Source: Nitratireductor sp.
Lineage (GTDB): Bacteria > Pseudomonadota > Alphaproteobacteria > Rhizobiales > Rhizobiaceae
DNA length: 64,000 bases
Direction: 5' to 3'
NCBI GenBank assembly: GCA_020637805.1
Contig: JACKJU010000009.1
Span: 1 to 64,000, forward strand
Every line of letters begins with the position of its first letter. Within the stretch, counting starts at the first letter, position 1. The notes under the pieces were generated by a model, which saw only the letters and a list, made by a program, of their open reading frames with translations, was not told where the DNA came from and did no database searches. Shown here one piece after another: positions 41,722 through 49,843 of the stretch. The position numbers and the translations under genes were made by a program.

Positions 41722-41737
41722 GTTAATCCTCCTTTAA
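41722..41737 (-). promoter_or_regulatory. CtrA binding box (TTAA-N7-TTAAC)
   Basis: Read on the minus strand the sequence is TTAA-AGGAGGA-TTAAC, an exact match to the CtrA consensus of alphaproteobacteria. It is 44-59 nt before the ATG of the 95-residue membrane protein, about where a -35 region would be. Confidence 0.6.
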
Positions 41738-41806
41738 GAATTTCTCTGAGCCGGGTATGACCCGGACATCGAAGATTTGTTTCAATTTCGAGCGGAAACG
41801 GAGTTC

Positions 41807-42628
41807 ATGGGCGGATCGATACTCGTAACCGGATGCTCGTCGGGCATCGGACTGCATTGCGCCCGGCGGCTCGCGCAGGGTGGCTGGCGGGTGACTGCAA
41901 CCGCCAGGAAAGAGGCGGATCTCGCCATGCTGCGCGGCGAGGGACTGCATGCCGTGTATCTCGACTACACAGAGCCGGCGTCGATCCGGGAGGCCTTCGC
42001 GAGCGCCATGGAGCATCATGACGGCAGGATCGACGCCCTGTTCAACAACGGCGCCTACGGGCAGGCCGGTGCCGTGGAGGACCTGCCAACCGAAGCGCTC
42101 AGAGCGCAGTTCGAGGCTAATTTCTTCGGTTGGCACGAACTCACCAATCTTGCCGTTCCGGTGATGCGGCGGCAGGGTGCCGGGCGGATTGTTCATTGTT
42201 CGTCGATCCTGGGGTTCGTCGCCTATCCGTGGCGCGGCGGCTACAATGCGTCGAAGTTCGCGCTGACCGGGCTTGCCTGGACCATGCGTCTCGAACTCAA
42301 GGGCAGCGGCGTGCATGTAAGCCTGATCGAGCCGGGACCAATCGAATCGAAGTTCACCTCAAACGGCGTTCCCCATTTTCTCAAGTGGATCGACCAGGAG
42401 AACTCGGTGCATCGCAAGCGCTATGCAAAGGAGCTCGCGCGTCTGGAATCGAATGGTGGTGTCAACCGCTTCCGGCTCGGGCCGGAGGCGGTGTACCAGG
42501 TGCTCGATCATGCCCTCAATGCGAAACGGCCAAAGGCGCATTATCAGGTGACCACACCTACCAAAATGATGGCCGTGGCAAAAAGGCTTCTTCCAATCAA
42601 TGCGCTCGACCGGTTACTGGGAAAGTGA
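41807..42628 (+). CDS. SDR family oxidoreductase
   Basis: 273 residues. Cofactor motif TGCSSGIG, NNGAYGQAGAVEDLP, catalytic HCSSILGFVAYPWRGGYNASK and LIEPGPIESKF. The C-terminal tail ending KRLLPINALDRLLGK is longer than in minimal SDRs and resembles 17-beta-HSD-like members. The ATG at 41807 is preferred to an in-frame TTG ten codons upstream. Substrate unknown. Confidence 0.9.
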   Translation: MGGSILVTGCSSGIGLHCARRLAQGGWRVTATARKEADLAMLRGEGLHAVYLDYTEPASIREAFASAMEHHDGRIDALFNNGAYGQAGAVEDLPTEALRAQFEANFFGWHELTNLAVPVMRRQGAGRIVHCSSILGFVAYPWRGGYNASKFALTGLAWTMRLELKGSGVHVSLIEPGPIESKFTSNGVPHFLKWIDQENSVHRKRYAKELARLESNGGVNRFRLGPEAVYQVLDHALNAKRPKAHYQVTTPTKMMAVAKRLLPINALDRLLGK

Positions 42629-42692
42629 AATGGCCCGCATGCCGGTTGAGTTTCGGCACCGATGCGCCAGATTGTGTCTGAAAGGAATTTGA

Positions 42693-42887
42693 ATGTCGGG
42701 AATCGTAACCTATCTGCTGCTGGCGCTGCTGGTCATCGTCGCCATCATCCTCTTCATGGGACTGATGAACATGATGCGCGGCGGCAGTGCAAACCGGTCG
42801 CAGACCCTGATGCGCTGGCGGGTCATTGCCCAGGCGGTTGCAGTTGCCGCCATGGTCGTGGCGCTCTTCTTTTTCGGCCGCAGTTGA
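42693..42887 (+). CDS. HIG1-like twin-transmembrane protein
   Basis: 64 residues: helix 1 (~5-24), a short polar loop RGGSANRSQT, the segment LMRWRVIAQAVAVAAMVVAL and a stop shortly after. The MRWRV motif before helix 2 is typical of the HIG1/twin-transmembrane family; mitochondrial members assist respiratory supercomplexes. AAAGGAATTTGA precedes the ATG. It lies 64 nt after the SDR gene and 72 nt before the PduO gene. Confidence 0.82.
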   Translation: MSGIVTYLLLALLVIVAIILFMGLMNMMRGGSANRSQTLMRWRVIAQAVAVAAMVVALFFFGRS

Positions 42888-42959
42888 CGGTTCCTCACCA
42901 GGCGCGGCCGGTAATTGAATTCGCGGCCCACTCCACTTCAAAGAACGGCGGATGAAACG

Positions 42960-43541
42960 ATGGTCGTACTCAACAAGATCTACACCAAGACTGGGGACGA
43001 CGGGACGACTGCGCTCGGCTCGGGCGAGCGGCGCAAGAAGTTCGATCTGCGCATTTCGTCCTACGGCACCGTGGATGAACTCAATGCCGTCATTGGCATA
43101 GTGCGCATTCACACTGCCGGCAGCATTCCCGACCTCGATGCAGTGCTGGCAATCATCCAGAACGATCTCTTCGACCTTGGGGCCGATCTGGCCGTTCCCG
43201 ATACCGGCGAGAAGCTCGACTACGAGCCACTGCGTGTTACCGGCGCCCAGGTTGGCAGGCTTGAGGCGGAAATCGACAGGTTCAATGCCAGGCTCGAACC
43301 GTTGCGTTCGTTCGTGCTGCCTGCCGGCTCGCCTGCTTCCGCGCATCTGCATCTTGCCAGGACGGTTGCAAGGCGCGCCGAACGCATGGTGGTGGAACTG
43401 GCCGACAACCCGGAGGAGAATGTGAACCGGCAAACGGTGCTGTATCTCAACCGTCTTTCCGACTTCCTTTTCGTAGCGTCACGCATTGCCAATGCGGACG
43501 GAAAGGAAGATGTTCTTTGGGTGCCGGGCCAGAACCGGTAG
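42960..43541 (+). CDS. Cob(I)yrinic acid a,c-diamide adenosyltransferase (PduO type)
   Basis: 193-residue ATP:corrinoid adenosyltransferase making adenosylcobalamin. Motifs: YTKTGDDGTTAL near the N-terminus (ATP site), SSYGTVDELNAVIG, HLARTVARRAER (ATP/cobalamin arginines) and YLNRLSDFLFVASR. The ATG at 42960 gives the normal VVLNKIYTKTGD start. It precedes the rhomboid gene by 30 nt. Confidence 0.94.
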   Translation: MVVLNKIYTKTGDDGTTALGSGERRKKFDLRISSYGTVDELNAVIGIVRIHTAGSIPDLDAVLAIIQNDLFDLGADLAVPDTGEKLDYEPLRVTGAQVGRLEAEIDRFNARLEPLRSFVLPAGSPASAHLHLARTVARRAERMVVELADNPEENVNRQTVLYLNRLSDFLFVASRIANADGKEDVLWVPGQNR

Positions 43542-43571
43542 GTCAAGCGCTGCAGGGGAGGCCGCATCCCG

Positions 43572-44387
43572 ATGTTCATTCCGCTCTACGACGACAATTC
43601 GCTCAGGAATGTCCGCTTCCAGTATGTCACCGTCACCATCATCGCAATCAATGTCGTCGTGTGGCTGATTACCGGAACACCCGCCATCATGGACGAGGTG
43701 GGGAGCCGCGCAGCCAGTTTTTCCTATGGGTACATTCCAGCGGTAGCCAACGGCCTGAAGACGCTGCCGCCTGATCTGGTTCATCTGCCAGTGCCGGCCA
43801 CCTATGTAACCTACTCGTTCCTGCACGGCAGTTTCATGCATCTTGCGGGCAACATGCTCTTCATCTGGGTGTTCGGCGACAATGTCGAAGATTCCATGGG
43901 GCACCTCAGGTTTGCCTTTTTCTACCTGGTATCTGCGGCTGCCGCTGCATGGACGCATGGGTTCTTCGCGCCCGATTCCGAAGGGCCGCTGATCGGGGCG
44001 TCTGGCGCGGCAGCGGGGATCATCGGTGCTTACATACTGCTTCACCCGCGCATCAAGGTCTGGGTTCTGGCATTTGGCCGGATACCGCTCAAGATCCCGG
44101 CGGTCTTCGTGCTGGGTGCGTGGATCCTGTTTCAAGTGTTCATGCTTGCAACCGACACGACCGGCAACATCTCGTGGGCCGCGCATGTAGGCGGATTTCT
44201 CGCCGGAATGGTCATGATCCTGTTCCTGCGCAAACCGGGTGTCGGACTGTTCGACCGTGACATGGAAGTGATCATTCCTGACCCGACTTCGGAAGTTCCC
44301 GATGATGCGCATGTCAGCGAAATCAAGAAGACCTCGGTCCCGGAGGCGGGCAGAAAGACCTCCACAAAATGGGGCAGGCAGGGTTGA
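43572..44387 (+). CDS. Rhomboid family intramembrane serine protease
   Basis: 271 residues, six core transmembrane helices. The catalytic dyad is Ser144 in GASGAAAG and His205 in SWAAHVGGF; FLHGSFMHLAGNMLFIWVFG is the conserved HxxxN segment. A cytoplasmic C-terminal tail of ~50 residues (PDPTSEVPDDAHVSE onward) is hydrophilic. Substrate unknown. It lies upstream of the etf operon but ends 14 nt before the etf operator. Confidence 0.93.
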   Translation: MFIPLYDDNSLRNVRFQYVTVTIIAINVVVWLITGTPAIMDEVGSRAASFSYGYIPAVANGLKTLPPDLVHLPVPATYVTYSFLHGSFMHLAGNMLFIWVFGDNVEDSMGHLRFAFFYLVSAAAAAWTHGFFAPDSEGPLIGASGAAAGIIGAYILLHPRIKVWVLAFGRIPLKIPAVFVLGAWILFQVFMLATDTTGNISWAAHVGGFLAGMVMILFLRKPGVGLFDRDMEVIIPDPTSEVPDDAHVSEIKKTSVPEAGRKTSTKWGRQG

Positions 44388-44400
44388 AGTGAAGTTCAAA

Positions 44401-44420
44401 TATTGACGTTTACGTCAATA
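44401..44420. promoter_or_regulatory. 20-bp ACGT palindrome overlapping the etf promoter
   Basis: TATTGACGT-TT-ACGTCAATA has perfect 9-bp arms. It overlaps the -35 hexamer of the candidate etf promoter. Related repeats precede mdh (14258-14273) and sdhC (435-451). Confidence 0.7.
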
Positions 44421-44430
44421 ACGCCTAGAG
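44403..44430 (+). promoter_or_regulatory. Candidate promoter of etfB-etfA
   Basis: TTGACG (44403-44408), 16-nt spacer, CTAGAG (44425-44430). The -35 hexamer is part of the palindrome, so a bound regulator would compete with RNA polymerase. The predicted leader to etfB is ~255 nt. Confidence 0.55.
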
Positions 44431-44692
44431 CTGTGCCGTTACCTGCGACGGTGACCTCGGGCTGCCATTTTGGCACGGGCGAGTGCGATATTTTTCCTTG
44501 CGGTGAAAGCACTGGCGTGTTTTTGACATTGGCGGACGGTTTTGGATCGAGCACCGAGTGCTGCTATGTTCCATACAGAAAGACCAGAGGGGCAGTAACC
44601 CTTCAGGAAAGACATGGCGGACTGAACAATGCATTTCGCCATTCCCCCTTTGGGGGAGGAATGAACCAGTAGAGGCCAGTAGAGGATTGCAA
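44431..44692 (+). other. Leader region before etfB with hairpin and duplicated ribosome-site motif
   Basis: No gene is supported here. Near the 3' end a hairpin CCCCC-TTT-GGGGG (44644-44656) is followed by two exact tandem copies of CCAGTAGAGG (44666-44685). The second copy provides AGAGG 7 nt before the etfB ATG; the first is too far away to serve. Confidence 0.5.
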
Positions 44693-45442
44693 ATGAAGAT
44701 CGTTGTGCCGGTGAAACGCGTTGTGGACTACAACGTCAAGATCCGTGTCAAGGCGGATGGCAGTGGAGTAGAGCTTGCCAATGTGAAGATGTCGATGAAC
44801 CCGTTCGACGAGATCGCAGTCGAGCAGGCAATCCGCCTCAAGGAGGCTGGTACGGCAGACGAAATCATCGCTGTATCCATCGGGCCTGCCCAGGCACAGG
44901 AAACCATCCGCACGGCGCTCGCCATGGGTGCCGATCGCGGCATCCTGGTAAAGACGGACGATGCGGTTGAGCCGCTCGCGGTTGCAAAGATTCTCAAGGG
45001 TATCTGCGAAGCCGAAGAGCCGGGTCTCGTCATTCTCGGCAAGCAGGCAATCGACGACGACGCCAACCAGACGGGCCAGATGCTTGCGGCACTTCTTGGC
45101 TGGGGGCAGGCAACATTCGCCAACACGCTCGAGATCAAGGACGGTGCAGCAGAAGTCGCACGCGAGGTCGATGGCGGACTTCAGACCGTTGAAGTCAAGC
45201 TTCCGGCCATCGTCACCACGGACCTGCGCCTGAACGAGCCGCGTTATGCCTCACTGCCGAATATCATGAAGGCGAAGAAGAAGCCGCTCGACGAAAAGAG
45301 CCCGGCTGACTATGGCGTCGATACCGCGCCGCGCCTGAAAGTGCTCAAGACCTCCGAACCGGAAGGCCGCAAGGCGGGCGTGAAGGTCGGTTCTGTTGCA
45401 GAACTGGTCGACAAGCTGAAAAACGAAGCCGGCGTGCTGTAA
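44693..45442 (+). CDS. etfB: Electron transfer flavoprotein beta subunit
   Basis: 249 residues. Starts MKIVVPVKRVVDYNVKIRVK; SMNPFDEIAVEQAIRLKE and GKQAIDDDANQTGQMLAALL are the signature blocks of EtfB. With EtfA it passes electrons from acyl-CoA dehydrogenases to ETF-quinone oxidoreductase. It leads etfB-etfA, 17 nt apart, and expression is likely controlled by the ACGT palindrome upstream. Confidence 0.97.
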   Translation: MKIVVPVKRVVDYNVKIRVKADGSGVELANVKMSMNPFDEIAVEQAIRLKEAGTADEIIAVSIGPAQAQETIRTALAMGADRGILVKTDDAVEPLAVAKILKGICEAEEPGLVILGKQAIDDDANQTGQMLAALLGWGQATFANTLEIKDGAAEVAREVDGGLQTVEVKLPAIVTTDLRLNEPRYASLPNIMKAKKKPLDEKSPADYGVDTAPRLKVLKTSEPEGRKAGVKVGSVAELVDKLKNEAGVL

Positions 45443-45459
45443 GGGAAAGGACAGGAAAC

Positions 45460-46389
45460 ATGACAACTCTTCTTCTCGCGGAACACGACAACGCGACCCT
45501 TTCCGACCAGACCGCCAAGGCATTGACGGCTGCGAAGGAAATCGGGGCTGATGTTCACATCCTCGTTGCCGGAAAGGGAGCCAAGGCGGTTGCCGATGCG
45601 GCTGCAAAGCTTGACGGTGTGGCAAAGGTCATTCTGGCCGAAGACGCATCGCTGGAGCATCAGCTTGCGGAACCCGTGGCCGCCGCCATCGTGGCGCTGG
45701 CTGGCGACTATGACGTGATCATGGCTGCCGCTACCGCCAACGGCAAGAACATCATGCCGCGTGTGGCGGCGCTGCTCGATGTCATGCAGATTTCCGACAT
45801 CGTGAAAGTCGTTTCCGCCGACACGTTCGACCGACCGATCTACGCTGGCAATGCAATCCAGACGGTTCAGTCTACCGACGCGAAAAAGGTGATCACCGTC
45901 AGGACAGCCGGATTCCAGATAACCGGCGAAGGTGGTTCGGCATCGGTTGAAACCGCGGGCGCTGGCGAAAATCCCGGCGTTTCCAAGTTCGTTTCCGAGC
46001 GCATCGTTGAAAGCGACCGTCCGGAGCTGACCTCGGCGAAGATCATCATTTCGGGCGGGCGCGCGCTGGGCTCGAAAGAGAAATTCGAGGAAGTCATCCT
46101 GCCGGTTGCCGACAAGCTTGGCGCCGCCGTGGGTGCCTCGCGTGCCGCCGTCGATGCGGGCTATGCGCCAAACGACTGGCAGGTAGGCCAGACGGGCAAG
46201 GTGGTGGCTCCGGAACTCTACATTGCCTGCGGCATTTCCGGTGCCATTCAGCACCTTGCCGGCATGAAGGATTCCAAGGTCATCGTCGCCATCAACAAGG
46301 ATGAGGAAGCGCCGATCTTCGCCGTCGCCGACTACGGAATGGTGGCGGATCTGTTCGACGTTCTCCCGGAGCTTGAAAAGGCCCTTTGA
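45460..46389 (+). CDS. etfA: Electron transfer flavoprotein alpha subunit
   Basis: 309 residues. The C-terminal FAD domain shows SGGRALGSKEKF, VGASRAAVDAGY, GQTGKVVAPELYIACGISG and AIQHLAGMKDSKVIVAINKD, the EtfA signature. The N-terminal domain starts TTLLLAEHDN. A Rho-independent terminator follows at 46414-46453 before hbdA. Confidence 0.97.
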   Translation: MTTLLLAEHDNATLSDQTAKALTAAKEIGADVHILVAGKGAKAVADAAAKLDGVAKVILAEDASLEHQLAEPVAAAIVALAGDYDVIMAAATANGKNIMPRVAALLDVMQISDIVKVVSADTFDRPIYAGNAIQTVQSTDAKKVITVRTAGFQITGEGGSASVETAGAGENPGVSKFVSERIVESDRPELTSAKIIISGGRALGSKEKFEEVILPVADKLGAAVGASRAAVDAGYAPNDWQVGQTGKVVAPELYIACGISGAIQHLAGMKDSKVIVAINKDEEAPIFAVADYGMVADLFDVLPELEKAL

Positions 46390-46413
46390 GCGGGCGTGAC
46401 ATTATTGCGCAAA

Positions 46414-46453
46414 GGGCCGGGGCAGGATTCTCCTTCCCCGGCCCATTTGTTTT
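46414..46453 (+). terminator. Terminator hairpin between etfA and hbdA
   Basis: GGGCCGGGG (46414-46422) pairs with CCCCGGCCC (46436-46444), with further GGA/TCC pairing inside the loop and ATTTGTTTT after the stem. It may terminate most etfBA transcripts or attenuate read-through into hbdA. Confidence 0.75.
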
Positions 46454-46496
46454 GGATAGTTTGCGGCCTGGCACACATGAGATGGAAGGGCAGGAG

Positions 46497-47378
46497 ATGG
46501 CAGCGAAAATAAAGACCGTTGGCGTGGTTGGCGCTGGCCAGATGGGTGCGGGCATCGCCCATGTTTCCGCACTGGCCGGTTATGAGGTGAAGCTGAACGA
46601 TCTTGGCCAGGAACAGATCGAGGACGGCATTGCCACGATCAATGGCAACCTTGCCCGGCAGGCGAATTCCGGCAAGATCACGGATGAGGCCATGCGCACG
46701 GCGCAGAAGCGGCTGCACGCCGCGCCGAAGATGTCCGACCTTGCCGACTGCGACATCGTCATCGAGGCTGCAACCGAGAACGAGGCAATCAAGCGCAAGA
46801 TTTTCGATTCGCTTTGCGAGAATCTCAATCCGCAGGCGATCATTGCGACCAACACGTCCTCGATCTCCATTACCCGGCTGGCGGCAGCCACCGACCGGCC
46901 GGAACAGTTCATGGGAATTCACTTCATGAACCCTGTGCCGGTGATGCAGCTCGTCGAACTCGTGCGTGGCATCGCGACCAATGAGGATACCTTCAAGCTG
47001 TCGAAGGCCTATGTGGATTCGCTGGGTAAGACGGTCACCGTATCGGAGGATTTTCCGGCCTTCATCGTCAACCGCATCCTCCTGCCCATGATCAACGAGG
47101 CCATCTACACGCTGTACGAGGGTGTCGGTACGGTGGAGGCCATCGACACGGCAATGAAGCTTGGAGCCAATCATCCGATGGGACCGCTCCAGCTTGCCGA
47201 TTTCATCGGCCTGGATACCTGCCTGTCCATCATGCAGGTTCTCTATGATGGCCTTGCGGATTCAAAGTACCGGCCGTGTCCGCTTCTCGTCAAATATGTC
47301 GAAGCCGGATGGCTGGGCCGCAAGGCAGGCCGCGGCTTCTACGATTATCGCGGCGAGACACCCGTTCCGACACGTTGA
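46497..47378 (+). CDS. hbdA: 3-hydroxybutyryl-CoA dehydrogenase
   Basis: 293 residues. NAD motif VGAGQMGAGIAHV, catalytic region GIHFMNPVPVMQLVELV with the active-site His, and the C-terminal domain NRILLPMINEAIYTLYEGV and GLDTCLSIMQVLYDGL. It interconverts 3-hydroxybutyryl-CoA and acetoacetyl-CoA in short-chain acyl or PHB metabolism. The ATG at 46497 has GAAGGG 6 nt upstream; an ATG at 46482 is the alternative. Its position after etfBA is conserved in alphaproteobacteria. Confidence 0.95.
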   Translation: MAAKIKTVGVVGAGQMGAGIAHVSALAGYEVKLNDLGQEQIEDGIATINGNLARQANSGKITDEAMRTAQKRLHAAPKMSDLADCDIVIEAATENEAIKRKIFDSLCENLNPQAIIATNTSSISITRLAAATDRPEQFMGIHFMNPVPVMQLVELVRGIATNEDTFKLSKAYVDSLGKTVTVSEDFPAFIVNRILLPMINEAIYTLYEGVGTVEAIDTAMKLGANHPMGPLQLADFIGLDTCLSIMQVLYDGLADSKYRPCPLLVKYVEAGWLGRKAGRGFYDYRGETPVPTR

Positions 47379-47431
47379 GGCAAGGCCGCAGGAACCGTGC
47401 AGGCGGCTCGAAATCCGGGATTGGCTGACGA

Positions 47432-48427
47432 TCAGATCAACCGCATCCAGCGGAAGATCAGGAGTTCCAGTATCAGGATCACGGCCATCGCTGCCACTAT
47501 GATCGCGAAACCAAATGGGTTCTGCTCGAGTGGCAAGCCGCCGACATTCATTCCAAACAGTCCCGTCAGAAAGCTTATCGGCAGGAAAAGAGCCGCCACG
47601 ACGGTCAGAACCAGCATCTGCCGGTTCATTCTCTCCGAGCGTTCGTCCATTATCTGATCGTGGATGACCTGGGCGCGGTCGCGCAGAGCGTCCAGTTCCT
47701 CCGTCAGGCGGGTGACGCGATCTACCGCCTCACGAAGCTGGCTCATGGCTCGTTGATCGATCCATCCCAGTTCCTCGATGACCAGGGTTGTCAGTGCGTC
47801 GCGTTGGGGAAATATGTACCGGCGCAGGATGATCGCAGTCCGCCTGATATCGGCAAGTGTGGCACGCGAAATTCGGCTTGCGTCATCCTCCAGCATCTCC
47901 TCCAGGTCATCCACCTGCTCGTTGAGCGATGCGACGACCGGTTCGGTCCGGTCTGCGAGCCGCAATGCTATCTGTCCTGCCAGTTGTGCTGGCGAGAGGG
48001 GTGCGCGTCCGGTTTCGATCATCTCGCAGATGTCGGAAACGCCAAGCAACTGGCGAATGGCGCAGGTGACGATCAGGCCCCTTTCCAGCCAGACCCGAAT
48101 CGAGATCATGTCCTCGGGTTCGGCCCCTTCGTTCAGGTTGACGCCTCGAAGGATCACGACGGCGCCCTCGTCGACAACGGTGCAACGAGGCCGGGTTTCC
48201 TGTGCCGATATGATGCGCGTGACCGGCCCGGGCAGGCCGATCGATTGCGTGCTTGAGCTGATGAAATTCACGTCACCCTGGAAGTGGACCCAGACGAAAC
48301 CGCTGGTTCCCCGTGCTGAGTCGATTGCATCGCGAATAGCGTCCGACTCGGCGTTCCGGTGGGCAGGCGCTGAATTGCCATCGCCTGCGATCAGATAGAA
48401 GATACTGTAGTTTTCGGCGTTGCTCAT
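47432..48427 (-). CDS. CorA/ZntB-family divalent metal transporter
   Basis: 331 residues. A long cytoplasmic N-terminal domain with coiled-coil helices (EQVDDLEEMLEDDASRISRATL) is followed by two C-terminal transmembrane helices, with the family pore motif GMN in TGLFGMNVGGLP. Length and the GG after GMN fit ZntB (zinc) better than CorA (magnesium), but specificity is not certain. Confidence 0.9.
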   Translation of the reverse strand: MSNAENYSIFYLIAGDGNSAPAHRNAESDAIRDAIDSARGTSGFVWVHFQGDVNFISSSTQSIGLPGPVTRIISAQETRPRCTVVDEGAVVILRGVNLNEGAEPEDMISIRVWLERGLIVTCAIRQLLGVSDICEMIETGRAPLSPAQLAGQIALRLADRTEPVVASLNEQVDDLEEMLEDDASRISRATLADIRRTAIILRRYIFPQRDALTTLVIEELGWIDQRAMSQLREAVDRVTRLTEELDALRDRAQVIHDQIMDERSERMNRQMLVLTVVAALFLPISFLTGLFGMNVGGLPLEQNPFGFAIIVAAMAVILILELLIFRWMRLI

Positions 48428-48503
48428 GGCGGGAGCCTAGATCAAGGGAGTGTATCGCGGAACACCAAATATCTCCGATCGGAAAATTGCTGCAACCGGA
48501 AGA

Positions 48504-49169
48504 TCATGCACCCGGCCGAATGAGGAAGGCGAAAGCCATCACCGCAATTGCTACGAGCCAGGACGCCAGTGCCCGCAAGGCAATTGGCACAAATGAATAG
48601 GGAAACCGCTGCAGGGTAAGTGCGACGACGGCGGTCGTCATCGAAAGCCCGGCATTGAGCGCCAGAAATATTCCTGCATACGTTGCCGAAGGTATTGTCC
48701 CCCAAGCGTGACCTCCAAGGATTGCAAGCGCGGCGAACAATCCGCCAATGAACACGATCGACCGCATCAACAGCATGTCGGGCTTGATTGCGGCGGCAGC
48801 CAGGAGGCCGAGCGCGATAGCCGGCCCATAGGCCGCTGAAACAGGCTCCACGATATCAAGGGGTGCGAGGAGTATACCGGCGATGACGCCAAGAGCGAAC
48901 AGTGGCCACACTTTCGGCAAGCCCTCACGGTTCCACAAGCCGATCAATATTCCAGCCGACGCCAAGGATATCAGGACAGGAAGCTCATTCAGTACCGCAG
49001 CGCATCCGGCCAGAAAATCCGCGTAATATCCGCCGCCAAGGCCAAAATCATGGGCAAATGCCGGTTGGCAGGTTCCGGCTGCCAGCAGGAACGCTCCGAG
49101 TACAGGACGGAAAATGCTGCGCCACCTATTGCGGGGCAGCGCAGCCGGATTGGCGAAGAGCGGCAGCAA
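48504..49169 (-). CDS. Divergent HupE/UreJ-like membrane protein
   Basis: 221 residues. A signal-like N-terminus ends CQPAFA followed by HDFGLGGGYY, so the mature chain would begin with His as in HupE/UreJ proteins. Six or seven hydrophobic helices follow. It lacks the HPVFGWDH motif of its partner. No ATG is available; TTG at 49169 starts three bases after the hupE-like stop, implying translational coupling. Probably a divergent paralogue in one metal-uptake unit (nickel or cobalt); metal not proven. Confidence 0.65.
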   Translation of the reverse strand: MLPLFANPAALPRNRWRSIFRPVLGAFLLAAGTCQPAFAHDFGLGGGYYADFLAGCAAVLNELPVLISLASAGILIGLWNREGLPKVWPLFALGVIAGILLAPLDIVEPVSAAYGPAIALGLLAAAAIKPDMLLMRSIVFIGGLFAALAILGGHAWGTIPSATYAGIFLALNAGLSMTTAVVALTLQRFPYSFVPIALRALASWLVAIAVMAFAFLIRPGA

Positions 49170-49172
49170 GGG

Positions 49173-49784
49173 TCAGGCCAGACCTGCGAGGAAGGCAGCG
49201 CCGACAAGCGCAATACCGGCGCCACCGGCCCGGACTGCCCATTTTCCCCACGCGAACCCCATGAGTGTGCCGAACAGGATGCCGATCAGGTGAAGAAAGC
49301 CGGTGGCGATAACGAAGCCAATCGCATAGGCGAAGGGATTCGCGGCATCCGGCAGTTCCACACCGTGGGCATAGCCATGAAAGATCGCGAATATGGCAAC
49401 AATCGAAGCCGCCGCTACAAGGGGCGCGCGAACGAAGAACGCAACCAGCAGGCCAAGAACCACACCGGACAGCGCTATGCCGGTCTCAATGCTCGGGATT
49501 GGTATGCCTGCAATACCGAGCGCGGCGCCCACAGCCATGACCAGCGGGAACGTGATCGGCAGTATCCAGATTGCAGGACTTCCAAGTACGGCACCCCAAA
49601 GGCCGACGGCGACCATGGCAACCACGTGATCCCAGCCAAAAACGGGGTGTGCAAGGCCGCTCAGGAAGCCACCGGCCACGCCCTCGCCCGTATGCGCGAG
49701 AGCCGGCATGGCAAGGCTGCTGAGCGCGGCAAACAGTAGCAACGTACCTGCGGACTGGATGGATCTGTGACGTGAAATGCTCAT
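49173..49784 (-). CDS. HupE/UreJ family metal permease
   Basis: 203 residues. Signal peptide ending MPALA, mature start HTGEG, then GLAHPVFGWDHVVAMVAVGLWG, the conserved histidine/aspartate motif, and IFAIFHGYAHGVELP in a later helix. Family members import nickel or cobalt. AGAGGAGC precedes the ATG. No hydrogenase or urease genes are nearby. The leader carries an inverted repeat at 49825-49843. Confidence 0.92.
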   Translation of the reverse strand: MSISRHRSIQSAGTLLLFAALSSLAMPALAHTGEGVAGGFLSGLAHPVFGWDHVVAMVAVGLWGAVLGSPAIWILPITFPLVMAVGAALGIAGIPIPSIETGIALSGVVLGLLVAFFVRAPLVAAASIVAIFAIFHGYAHGVELPDAANPFAYAIGFVIATGFLHLIGILFGTLMGFAWGKWAVRAGGAGIALVGAAFLAGLA

Positions 49785-49824
49785 GAAATGCTCCTCTTTG
49801 GGTCAAGCGGGCACCCCGGTTTGG

Positions 49825-49843
49825 GTCGTGCCTTCCGCACGAC
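49825..49843. promoter_or_regulatory. Inverted repeat in the hupE leader
   Basis: GTCGTGC (49825-49831), 5-nt spacer, GCACGAC (49837-49843), about 40-60 nt before the HupE/UreJ start. It could be an operator or an RNA hairpin. I see no B12-box, so a cobalamin riboswitch is not supported. Confidence 0.45.
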
